Shown here piece by piece: positions 17,684 to 26,211 of a stretch of 64,000 nucleotides of DNA (the first letter of the stretch is position 1; every line of letters starts with the position of its first letter). This DNA is from Salegentibacter echinorum (GTDB lineage: Bacteria; Bacteroidota; Bacteroidia; Flavobacteriales; Flavobacteriaceae). Made by a program: the position numbers and the translations under genes. The stretch spans positions 327,232-391,231 of the forward strand of contig NZ_FQVT01000004.1 of NCBI RefSeq assembly GCF_900129445.1, given 5' to 3'. The notes beneath the pieces are model-generated. The model was not told where the DNA came from. It saw nothing but the letters and a program-made list of their open reading frames with translations, and searched no databases.

Positions 17684-18319
17684 ATGAAAAAAATACTAAT
17701 CTTCGCTTTATTAATTATCACTGTACTCTTTTCTTACCTGGTAAGCTGGTCTGAGTGGTTGTTACTTACCGTTTTATTTTTGGGCTTAGTTTTCCTAATA
17801 ATTCTGGGTTTAATAAGAATATTCCGGAAGTCTAAAAAAATCCTTTTTCAATCGGCAATTCTTCTAATTGGAATATGTCTAATCGGGATTTTTGCTGGTT
17901 TGTTTAGGCCTTATGAACCAGCGCTTCTAAAATCTGGAACAATTAGTGAACAATTGGAATATGCATACAAAACAGATCAAAGTGACCGGAAGCAATTAAG
18001 ATCTTTTATCCCCATGTTTAGTAAACTGCAGGAAAGAGATGTTTTGCGGCTGGAAAAAGTAAAGCAAATTAACGCCGAAGGAGAGCTCACAAAATCCAGA
18101 GATAAATTTCACAGCGCTTTTATTTATCATCACAGCGATAATAGCGCTGATTATAAAATGGCTTCAAAACTGGCCGCAGCAGCAGCGAAAGATGAGGGAT
18201 TACAGAACGATTACCAGGTGCAATGGCTACGAAAAGCCGCTTATGACAGGTGGATGGTTTCTCAGGAAAAACCCGAAAAATACAACACTCAAAATAAATT
18301 TAGTATTGAGATTAAATAA
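17684..18319 (+). CDS. DUF6624-like membrane protein
   Basis: The 211-residue protein has three N-terminal membrane segments (about 4-20, 24-47 and 55-73) and a soluble C-terminal domain (about 85-211). The soluble part has DQSDRKQLR, then HSAFIYHHSDNSADYKMASKL, and AYDRWMVSQEKPEKYNTQ. This pattern recalls DUF6624, in which a D-Q-x-x-R start, a QHS-like repeat and a final DR...Q.YGTQ motif are typical. The match is from memory and the function is unknown. It is monocistronic and convergent with recG. Confidence 0.55.
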   Translation: MKKILIFALLIITVLFSYLVSWSEWLLLTVLFLGLVFLIILGLIRIFRKSKKILFQSAILLIGICLIGIFAGLFRPYEPALLKSGTISEQLEYAYKTDQSDRKQLRSFIPMFSKLQERDVLRLEKVKQINAEGELTKSRDKFHSAFIYHHSDNSADYKMASKLAAAAAKDEGLQNDYQVQWLRKAAYDRWMVSQEKPEKYNTQNKFSIEIK

Positions 18320-18421
18320 AAAATTGGGATTTTTAACCGGAGTTTGAGAAATATTTACAGAAAAGTGATTCTTGATTCTTATGTCTTTGTTCTATTATCT
18401 TGTCTCTTGTCTTCCGCTTCT

Positions 18422-20521
18422 TCAACTAATATAATTCCAAATATTCTTATGTTTGGCTACCTGAGCATAAGTAAAGCGTATTACCTTATTTTTCTCCAGT
18501 GACAGATTGGGATCTTCTTTTAAAATTTGCATCGCGTGATAGCGCGCCGATTTTAATATCTGGTTGTCTTTTACAATATCGGCAATTTTAAGGTTGAGCA
18601 CGCCGCTTTGTTGTGTGCCCATAATATCCCCGGGACCACGTAGTTTGAGGTCAACTTCCGCAATTTCAAATCCGTCGTTAGTGGCGGTCATGGTTTCCAG
18701 CCTGGTTTTACTGTCATTAGATAATTTATGCCCGGTCATTAAAATACAAAAACTTTGCTCGGCACCACGTCCCACACGGCCCCTAAGCTGGTGTAATTGA
18801 GAAAGCCCAAAACGCTCGGCACTTTCTATAATCATCACGCTGGCATTGGGAACGTTTACACCAACTTCAATCACGGTGGTTGCAACCATAATTTGCGTCT
18901 CCCCGCGCACAAACCTGTCCATTTCATAATCTTTGGCATCTGGTTTCATTTGGCCGTGGACTATAGAAATCTGCTGCTGGGGAAATTCCCTGGCGATACT
19001 TTCATAACCATCCATAAGGTCTTTGTAATCCATTTTTTCAGATTCCTGAATTAACGGATAGACCACGTAAACCTGTCTTCCTTTTTTAATTTCATCTCTT
19101 ATAAAAGCAAAGACTTTCAAACGATTTGCATCATAACGATGTACGGTTTTAATGGGCTTCCTGCCCGGTGGCAGTTCATCGATTACCGAAATATCCAAAT
19201 CTCCATAAAGGCTCATCGCCAGGGTTCTGGGAATTGGCGTGGCAGTCATCACCAAAATATGCGGCGGGATCTTGTTTTTATGCCATAGTTTAGAACGCTG
19301 TGCGACCCCAAACCGGTGTTGTTCATCTATAATTGCCAGTCCCAAATTCTTGAATTGCACTTTGTCTTCCAACAAAGCGTGCGTACCAATAAGAATATCG
19401 ATTTCGCCATTTTCCAGTTTTTCGTGAATTTCCCGTCGAGCTTTTGTTTTGGAAGAACCAGTGAGTAAATAAATAGTAGTATCCAGGTTTTTGCATAACT
19501 CTACCAACCCATTATAATGCTGAATGGCTAAAATTTCGGTGGGCGCCATAAGACAGGCCTGGAAATCATTATCTAAAGCAATGAACATCGCCATGAGCGC
19601 CACAATGGTTTTTCCAGATCCTACATCGCCTTGTAGCAGTCGGTTCATTTGGGCGCCACTTCCCAAATCGGCCCTAATTTCTTTAATCACCCTTTTTTGC
19701 GCCCCGGTAAGTTCAAAGGGTAAATGATGCTGATAAAACTCCCCAAAATTATCACCAATTTTATCAAAAACATAGCCTTTAATTTTTTGCTTTTGAAGCA
19801 TGTTCTTAATGAGCAGCTGCAACTGAATATAAAAAAGTTCCTCAAATTTTAACCTGAATTGCGCTTTGGTCAATAACTCCTGGCTCTGCGGAAAATGAAC
19901 GTTGAAAACTGCTTTGGCTTTAGGTAATAATTTTAATTCAGTGATAATTTCTCTGGATAAACTTTCAATAAACTTTCCCTTGGTTTCAATAAATAGCTGC
20001 TGCATCAATTTATTGATTACCCGGTCGCTAATTCCAGATTTCGCTAACTTTTCGGTAGAAGGGTAAATCGGTTGCATAGCGGTGCGCAGTTGCTTTTTGT
20101 ATTCTTCTACCGGTTCCATCTCGGGATGCGGCATACTAAAAAGCCCGTTAAACCAGTTGGTTTTTCCAAAGATCACATAAGGTGTATTGATTTTTAGGTT
20201 CTCCCTAATCCATTTTTGCCCCCTGAACCAAACCAGTTTCATTTTGCCGGTATCATCTACAAAATCGGCTACCAGGCGTTTTCCGCGTTTTTGTTCCACG
20301 CTTTTTAAATGAGTAATCTTGCCAACAATTTGTACCTCGGCCGAGTTGCGTTGTAGTTCGTTAATTTTATAAAAACACGTTTTATCCAGGTAGCGATTTG
20401 GGAAAAAATTGAGCAAGTCCTGGTAGGTGTGTATTCCCAATTCTTTTCGCATTAAATCGGCCCGGTTTGGACCAACTCCTTTTAAGTAATCTATAGGTGT
20501 TTGTAGCAAATTCGCGTTCAT
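18422..20521 (-). CDS. recG: ATP-dependent DNA helicase RecG
   Basis: The 699-residue SF2 helicase rescues stalled replication forks and migrates Holliday junctions. It has an N-terminal helix-hairpin-helix-like segment (LKGVGPNRADLM), a wedge OB-fold (about 60-150), Walker A GDVGSGKT (about 300), DEQHRFG in place of the DEAD box, TATPIPRTL, and motif VI QLRGRVGR. Length and order are standard. It is divergent from the M1 peptidase gene, with 74 bp between starts, and carries a near-consensus -7 box TATCTTCG at 20527-20534 on its own strand. Confidence 0.97.
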   Translation of the reverse strand: MNANLLQTPIDYLKGVGPNRADLMRKELGIHTYQDLLNFFPNRYLDKTCFYKINELQRNSAEVQIVGKITHLKSVEQKRGKRLVADFVDDTGKMKLVWFRGQKWIRENLKINTPYVIFGKTNWFNGLFSMPHPEMEPVEEYKKQLRTAMQPIYPSTEKLAKSGISDRVINKLMQQLFIETKGKFIESLSREIITELKLLPKAKAVFNVHFPQSQELLTKAQFRLKFEELFYIQLQLLIKNMLQKQKIKGYVFDKIGDNFGEFYQHHLPFELTGAQKRVIKEIRADLGSGAQMNRLLQGDVGSGKTIVALMAMFIALDNDFQACLMAPTEILAIQHYNGLVELCKNLDTTIYLLTGSSKTKARREIHEKLENGEIDILIGTHALLEDKVQFKNLGLAIIDEQHRFGVAQRSKLWHKNKIPPHILVMTATPIPRTLAMSLYGDLDISVIDELPPGRKPIKTVHRYDANRLKVFAFIRDEIKKGRQVYVVYPLIQESEKMDYKDLMDGYESIAREFPQQQISIVHGQMKPDAKDYEMDRFVRGETQIMVATTVIEVGVNVPNASVMIIESAERFGLSQLHQLRGRVGRGAEQSFCILMTGHKLSNDSKTRLETMTATNDGFEIAEVDLKLRGPGDIMGTQQSGVLNLKIADIVKDNQILKSARYHAMQILKEDPNLSLEKNKVIRFTYAQVAKHKNIWNYIS

Positions 20522-20595
20522 GCAAACGAAGATATTAAAATCAGGTTTTTTTCCTTAACTTTCCATAAAAATAAATTGTATCTCCTTTTTCTTGT

Positions 20596-22716
20596 ATGAA
20601 GTATTTCCTTGTAAGTATGCTCCTTTTGTGTGGAGCTTTTGGATTTAGCCAAACGCCAATCGCCGATTCTCTAAATCAAGTTAATTCCGTAGATTTTAAA
20701 AAAGCAAAGGCAGAAATTGCCATTTTTCCAAAAGCTGAAAAAGTTACCGGGAAAGTTAATTACGAATTTGATGTTTTAAAAGCTACAGATTCCATTTATA
20801 TCGATGCCAGGAATATGGAATTTGAAGAGGTTTTGCTGAATGACAAAAAAGTTTCTTTTCGCAATTCTAATGAAAGAATTTGGATAAGAAAACCGTTCCA
20901 AACTTCCAAGAACAATTTGCTACAGCTGAAGTTTTCTGCAAAACCCCAGCAGGCCATGTATTTTATTAACTGGCAAATTTCAGACTCCATAAACGCACCA
21001 AAACAGGTCTGGACACAAGGCCAGGGGAAATATACTTCAAACTGGTTGCCTTCTTTCGATGATCAACGGGAAAAGCTGGAGTTTGATTTGAGTATTTCTT
21101 TTCCGAAGGAATTTAAAGTGATTGCCAATGGAAAGTTAGTAAAAAAAGAAGCCATCAATGATTCTTTAACCCGCTGGAATTTTGATATGAAAAAGCCCAT
21201 GAGCAGTTATTTACTGGCAATTGCGGCCGGTAAATTTTTTCAGCAGAAAGAAAACTCGGCTTCCGGGGTGCCGTTAAGTTTTAATATTCAACAAGAATTA
21301 AAGCAGAATTTAGAACCTACATATCGCTATACAAAAGAGATTTTTGACTTTTTAGAGTCGGAAATTGGAGTGCCTTATCCCTGGCAAAACTACAGACAGG
21401 TGCCGGTTAGGGATTTTTTATATGCCGGCATGGAAAATACCGGTACTACTATTTTTGCCAATGCATTTATAACCGATTCTATAGCTTTTAAGGATAGGAA
21501 TTATGTGAGTGTAAATGCGCACGAGCTGGCGCACCAGTGGTTTGGTAATATGGTCACTGCCAAAGATAATAAGGATCATTGGTTGCATGAAGGCTTCGCT
21601 ACTTTTTATTCATTACTGGCCGAAAAGGAGATTTTTGGTGATGATTATTACTATTGGAAATTATACCAATCTGCCGAGGAACTCAAGGCACGAAGCGATA
21701 AAGGTAAAGGCGAGGCCGTGACCCAATTAAAAGCAAGCTCGTTAACCTATTATCAAAAAGGAGCCTGGGCTTTGCATATTTTAAGGGAAAAAGTGGGCAG
21801 GGAAGCATTTAATCTCGCGGTTAAAAATTACCTGGAAACGTATCAATTTAAAACAGTTTCAACCAATAATTTTATTGCTGAAGTGGAAGCGGTAAGTAAT
21901 GAGGACCTTTCAGAATTTATGCGAAAATGGATTAATCAAACCGCTTTTCAGGGAACTGAAGCTTTAAATTCCCTGAAGAAATCTGAATTTATAAAAAGTT
22001 ATCTCGAGCTTGCCGCACTTAGGGAAACTCGGTTTCAAGATAAAGAAGCACTGTTAAGCGCCGCACTGGATTTTCCGGTAAACGATTATCTTGGGCAGGA
22101 AGTGGTGTATCAATTGGCCGGAGAAACTTCAACGGGGGCAATAGCGCTTTATAGAAAAGCATTTAAAAGTAATAATGTTTATGTAAGGCAGGCTATTGCT
22201 ACAAGTATGGAGAAAATTCCGCAGGAATTAAAACCACAATTTGAATCCTTGTTGAGCGATGAATCTTATATCACCAAAGAAAAAGCTTTGATGAAATTAT
22301 GGATGAACTTTCCCGAAGATGTAGGTAAATACCTAAATAAAACCAAAGGCGTACAGGGTTTTACCAATAAAAATGTGCATTTGTTGTGGCTAACCCTAAA
22401 TTTAGTGTCTCCCGGTTATGAACCACAAAATAAAACTGCGACTTACCAAGAACTTTCTGGTTATACCCGCGAGTACCGACCTATGGAGTTAAGAAGAAAT
22501 GCATTTGGGTTTCTTTACCAAATAAATAGTTTTACCACGCAAAACCTCCTGGATCTCATGCAGGGGACGCAGCATCACGATTATAAATTCAGGAATTTTT
22601 GTCGGGAGTTATTAGATGAATTGTTAAAAAGTGATGATTACAAGCAGAAATTCTTAGTTTTAAGTAATCGTCTTTCAAAAAAAGAGAGCGGTTATTTAAA
22701 ATCTAAATTACCATAA
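20596..22716 (+). CDS. M1-family metallo-aminopeptidase
   Basis: The 706-residue protein has a signal peptide (1-18, GFGFS-type ending FSQT). The exopeptidase motif is AGMEN (277-281), replacing the usual GAMEN by one residue. The zinc site is HELAHQW with His309, Glu310 and His313, plus Glu332 in WLHEGFATF. A HEAT-like C-terminal region follows. It should trim N-terminal residues from peptides in the periplasm. It is the first gene of an operon with two patatins; the next ATG starts directly after its TAA stop. Confidence 0.92.
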   Translation: MKYFLVSMLLLCGAFGFSQTPIADSLNQVNSVDFKKAKAEIAIFPKAEKVTGKVNYEFDVLKATDSIYIDARNMEFEEVLLNDKKVSFRNSNERIWIRKPFQTSKNNLLQLKFSAKPQQAMYFINWQISDSINAPKQVWTQGQGKYTSNWLPSFDDQREKLEFDLSISFPKEFKVIANGKLVKKEAINDSLTRWNFDMKKPMSSYLLAIAAGKFFQQKENSASGVPLSFNIQQELKQNLEPTYRYTKEIFDFLESEIGVPYPWQNYRQVPVRDFLYAGMENTGTTIFANAFITDSIAFKDRNYVSVNAHELAHQWFGNMVTAKDNKDHWLHEGFATFYSLLAEKEIFGDDYYYWKLYQSAEELKARSDKGKGEAVTQLKASSLTYYQKGAWALHILREKVGREAFNLAVKNYLETYQFKTVSTNNFIAEVEAVSNEDLSEFMRKWINQTAFQGTEALNSLKKSEFIKSYLELAALRETRFQDKEALLSAALDFPVNDYLGQEVVYQLAGETSTGAIALYRKAFKSNNVYVRQAIATSMEKIPQELKPQFESLLSDESYITKEKALMKLWMNFPEDVGKYLNKTKGVQGFTNKNVHLLWLTLNLVSPGYEPQNKTATYQELSGYTREYRPMELRRNAFGFLYQINSFTTQNLLDLMQGTQHHDYKFRNFCRELLDELLKSDDYKQKFLVLSNRLSKKESGYLKSKLP

Positions 22717-23619
22717 ATGCGTGCATTAGTCATATCTGGCGGAGGAAGTAAAGGCGCTTTTGCGGGCGGTGTAGCGCAGTACCTGGTGGAAGAAATGGGA
22801 AGAGAATACGATCTTTACCTGGGTACTTCTACCGGAAGCCTCTTAATCTCGCATTTGGCACTTAATAAATGTGAAAAAATAAGGCAGGTTTACACTTCAG
22901 TAAATCAGGAAAGTATTTTTAACAACAGGCCGTTTAATATAAAAAGGCGTAATGGGTACGACCAAATAAGCATTAATCATTTTAATGTATTGCGCAATTT
23001 TATAAGCGGAAAAAAGACTTTTGGTGAAAGTAAAAACCTTAGAAAACTTATTGAAAAAACCTTTACCGAAGAAGAATTCTACACGCTACGGGCGAGTAAA
23101 AAAGACATAGTGGTTACCGTCTCGAATATTTCCATGAATGCGGTAGAATATAAATCCATACAGGATTTTGATTATAAAGAATTTTGTGATTGGATATGGA
23201 TTTCCTGTAATTATACACCATTTATGAGCCTGGTGCAACGGGATGGTTGTGAATATGCCGATGGTGGCCTGGGGACCATGGTGCCTATAGAAGAAGCTAT
23301 AAAACGGGGCGCCACCCATATTGATGCGGTAATTTTGCAAACTGAAGCCACTATCTACAACCGTATGCCTTCCAAAAATGTTTTTGGACTTATTACTAAT
23401 CTCTTCAGTTTTATGTTAGACAGGATCGAAAAACAAAATATCCAAATAGGAAAATTTACGGCAGCCAATAAAACAGCAACCATAAAATTTTATTACACAC
23501 CTACGGTTTTAACCACCAATTCCCTTATTTTTGATAAGAAACAAATGAAATCCTGGTGGCAAACCGGTTTTAATTACGCCAGGGAAAAAAGTGAAGAACT
23601 TAATCAAATTGAACCTTAA
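22717..23619 (+). CDS. Patatin-like phospholipase, first tandem copy
   Basis: The 300-residue protein has the patatin fold signatures: oxyanion-hole GGGSKGAF (8-15), nucleophile elbow GTSTGS with its Ser, and the catalytic Asp in YADGG. No signal peptide is seen, so it is likely cytosolic or membrane-peripheral. The C-terminus has YYTPTxLTxNSLxF and a WWQTGF motif also present in the next gene. The first 17 residues are identical to those of the paralogue at 23619, and the two proteins align along their full length, so this is a gene duplication. It follows the M1 peptidase with no spacer. Confidence 0.9.
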   Translation: MRALVISGGGSKGAFAGGVAQYLVEEMGREYDLYLGTSTGSLLISHLALNKCEKIRQVYTSVNQESIFNNRPFNIKRRNGYDQISINHFNVLRNFISGKKTFGESKNLRKLIEKTFTEEEFYTLRASKKDIVVTVSNISMNAVEYKSIQDFDYKEFCDWIWISCNYTPFMSLVQRDGCEYADGGLGTMVPIEEAIKRGATHIDAVILQTEATIYNRMPSKNVFGLITNLFSFMLDRIEKQNIQIGKFTAANKTATIKFYYTPTVLTTNSLIFDKKQMKSWWQTGFNYAREKSEELNQIEP

Positions 23620-24542
23620 TGCGTGCATTGGTCATATCGGGCGGAGGTAGTAAAGGCGCTTTTGCAGGCGGCGTAGCCCAACATTTAATCCAGGAAGAAG
23701 GTAAAAAATACGATCTCTTTTTAGGCACTTCTACCGGGAGTTTGCTAATTCCGCATCTTGCGATGGGCAATATAGATAAGGTATATGATATTTATACCAA
23801 TGTAAACCAGCGTAAAATTTTTAGTATAAATCCTTTTATTGTTAAGAAAAAAGAGGGTAGGGAATATGTGACGATCAACTATTTTAATATGTTTTGGCAA
23901 TTTATACGAAAAAAGAGAACTTTTGGAGAAAGCCTGAATCTAAGAAAACATATTAAAAAGAATTTTTCTCAAGAAAATTTTGCCCAGCTTAAAAGCCAGA
24001 AAGAAAATGTAATTGTTACGGTATCTAATCTTTCTAAAAACAGGGTGGAATATAAGGTTATTAAAGATTTTGATTATGAAGAATTTTGTGACTGGATCTG
24101 GATAAGCTGTAACTATATTCCTTTTATGAGCCTGGCGAAAAAGGATGGTTTTGAATATGCCGATGGCGGACTTGGCTGTGTAGTACCCATTAGGGAAGCC
24201 ATTAAACGCGGCGCTACAGAAGTTGATGCGATTATCCTGGAAGCAGAAAATATGGAATACAATAAGGTGCTTGGGAAAAACCCTTTTTCACTTATGATCA
24301 ACTTATTTGGCTTCTTGCAGGACCAGGTGGAATATCACGATATTGTAGAAGGAAAATTAGCAGCCTTGAACAAAAAGGTGAAATTAAACACCTATTATAC
24401 ACCTACAAAACTCACCGAAAATTCTTTGGTCTTCAATAAAAAATTAATGACTGAGTGGTGGCAGCAAGGTTTTGATCACGCCAAAGAAAAACATTTGCAG
24501 TACCTGGCTACAAAACGAAAAAGCTTTTTCGGACTTTTTTAA
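23619..24542 (+). CDS. Patatin-like phospholipase, second tandem copy
   Basis: The 307-residue paralogue of the preceding gene keeps the same GGGSKGAF, GTSTGS and YADGG motifs, so both copies are predicted to be active acyl hydrolases. Its ATG overlaps the TAA of the first copy by one base, which implies translational coupling. The C-terminal end is longer and basic (ATKRKSFFGLF). The central region has diverged more than the ends, which is expected if substrate preference changed after duplication. No terminator is seen directly after it. Confidence 0.9.
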   Translation: MRALVISGGGSKGAFAGGVAQHLIQEEGKKYDLFLGTSTGSLLIPHLAMGNIDKVYDIYTNVNQRKIFSINPFIVKKKEGREYVTINYFNMFWQFIRKKRTFGESLNLRKHIKKNFSQENFAQLKSQKENVIVTVSNLSKNRVEYKVIKDFDYEEFCDWIWISCNYIPFMSLAKKDGFEYADGGLGCVVPIREAIKRGATEVDAIILEAENMEYNKVLGKNPFSLMINLFGFLQDQVEYHDIVEGKLAALNKKVKLNTYYTPTKLTENSLVFNKKLMTEWWQQGFDHAKEKHLQYLATKRKSFFGLF

Positions 24543-24873
24543 AAATCTTCCACTAGAATCCTAAACTTGCTAATGTTAGGGTATGAAATTAATATTAGAA
24601 GTTTAAGAACGATGGCCACAAAATCACGAATATTTAAGTTTGGTTAAAAACTTGATGACACAGATGATGCAGATTTTCTTATAAAGTTTTCTGAAATAAA
24701 TTTGGGTGTCTTGACCCCTATAAAATTAGGGATTATTGGATGCTAAGCTGACTTCAAAATCATTTTTAGATGCGTTTTCAGTATTCCATTTTAAAGATTT
24801 GATCTTGTTTTTTCGTCGTTAAGTCAAGAAACAAGCAAGATTCTCAAAAACTGACGTATTGCTCTAGCTGTTT
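24543..24873. other. Intergenic stretch without recognised genes
   Basis: AT-rich sequence follows the patatin operon. It contains degenerate motifs common in intergenic DNA of this group (CACAGATGATGCAGATTTTC near 24660). No coding sequence, hairpin terminator or promoter stands out. Confidence 0.4.
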
Positions 24874-26125
24874 TTACAGGATTTTATAACCAAAATTTAA
24901 GCTTATAGAATTTTTTATGTTACCATTAAAATCTTCGTTTCTCATTGAATTATTAATTGAATAACTCACGTCTAGACTCATTTTCTTAAACTTAACCCCA
25001 GTAGAAATATCTATGTAAGGATCTGCAGTTGTTTTCTCAAAATTAAAATCTGAATTAAAATTCTTTAAATTATAAGCTTTGGATGCATTGGTTAATATAT
25101 CCAGCGCTGCAGCACCCTGAAGATAAAGATTTACTGATTTTCCCTGAAGATAGTAATATCTAATTCCAAGAGGCAAAATAATACGGGAGTAATCTATAAG
25201 TAAATCTTCCCTTTCCCCGGCCCAGGCATCTGGATTGGAGGGGGTAGAACCTTCCTTATAAATTAAAGTTTCATTGGAGGTTTTACTGTATTGAAAAGAA
25301 GGATAAGAAATAACAGCAAACTTGTTGTTGAGAGAAGGGAATATATATTCTAATTCTATACCTACTCTTGGCGAGAAATAGGAATCTGTTTCTTGTTCAT
25401 TGGGAAAGGGATACTCTTGCACAAAATTTATAGCGGAATAATTTACTCCTGCTTTGAGGGCTAAATTAAATATACCCTTTCTTCTTTTTTTATAAAAATT
25501 TTCAAACTCATCTCCTTTACAAGAGTTGTATTTGGCAAATATTTTATTTAACGATTTTTGATTATATCTTGAATTAGAAATTTGCTCCTTGTTTAAAGAG
25601 GTACATTCTAGATTATTTAGTAATTGTTGTTTATACCTATCGTTAATTCCTATCTTTGTTTCATCTATTAAGTACTTTTTATGAATTAAGGGTTCTATAT
25701 TTTTCCCGTCCAGGCTGAAAAAAAACCTTTTCGGAAGCTTATTAGAACGGTACGAATATAAGCTAGCTTTACCTTCTACAGAGACCTGAAGAAAAAGCGT
25801 ATCTATCCTAAAGTTGGGTTGTCTTTTGGTGTCTATTTCCTTAAGATTGTCTTGAGAGATATCTAAGTTTACAATAGCTCTCTCATTTATAGGGCGAATC
25901 TAAAATTTCAAATACCTGTACCTCTCTGATAGTTTTTTCTTTAATCTCATCTCCTTGCGATAATTTATATTGAAAGCTATTTGGATTTATTATTGTTTCA
26001 GTATTATCAATTAAGCAAGTCGTCTTCTTTCCCTCATTATTGATGTAGTATCCAGGTTGGAAGTTTTGTGAATACAATGAAAAACTAAAGCTTAACAAGA
26101 CAATACCTAATAAATATAATTTCAT
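24874..26125 (-). pseudogene. Outer-membrane beta-barrel family protein, one frameshift
   Basis: The 5' part (25883-26125) encodes a signal peptide and an N-terminal domain, ending EVQVFEILDSPYK before a TGA. The next frame continues without stops from about 25885 down to 24874. It reads ERAIVNLDISQDNLKEIDT, then TLFLQVSVEGKASLY, NNLECTSLNK and FNLALKAGVNYSAINF, and ends in a barrel-like LNFGYKIL. Joined, this is about 417 residues. One net +1 (or -2) change near 25885 (TATAAATGAG) separates the frames. The family of secreted Bacteroidota proteins with a final beta-barrel is often misnamed 'tRNA modification GTPase' in databases. The gene is probably inactive, unless the shift is a sequencing error. 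Confidence 0.75.
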
Positions 26126-26211
26126 TTTTTTTTGGATTGGGTTAATGGCTGGCTAAAGTAGCTATACGAGTGTTTTTAACAAAAGTTTAGGGTTTAAATT
26201 TTCAGGAAAAT

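Noticed and set aside
24874..26125. tRNA modification GTPase
   Set aside because: Databases often give this name to the family, but no GTPase motif is present; a signal peptide and barrel-like end are.
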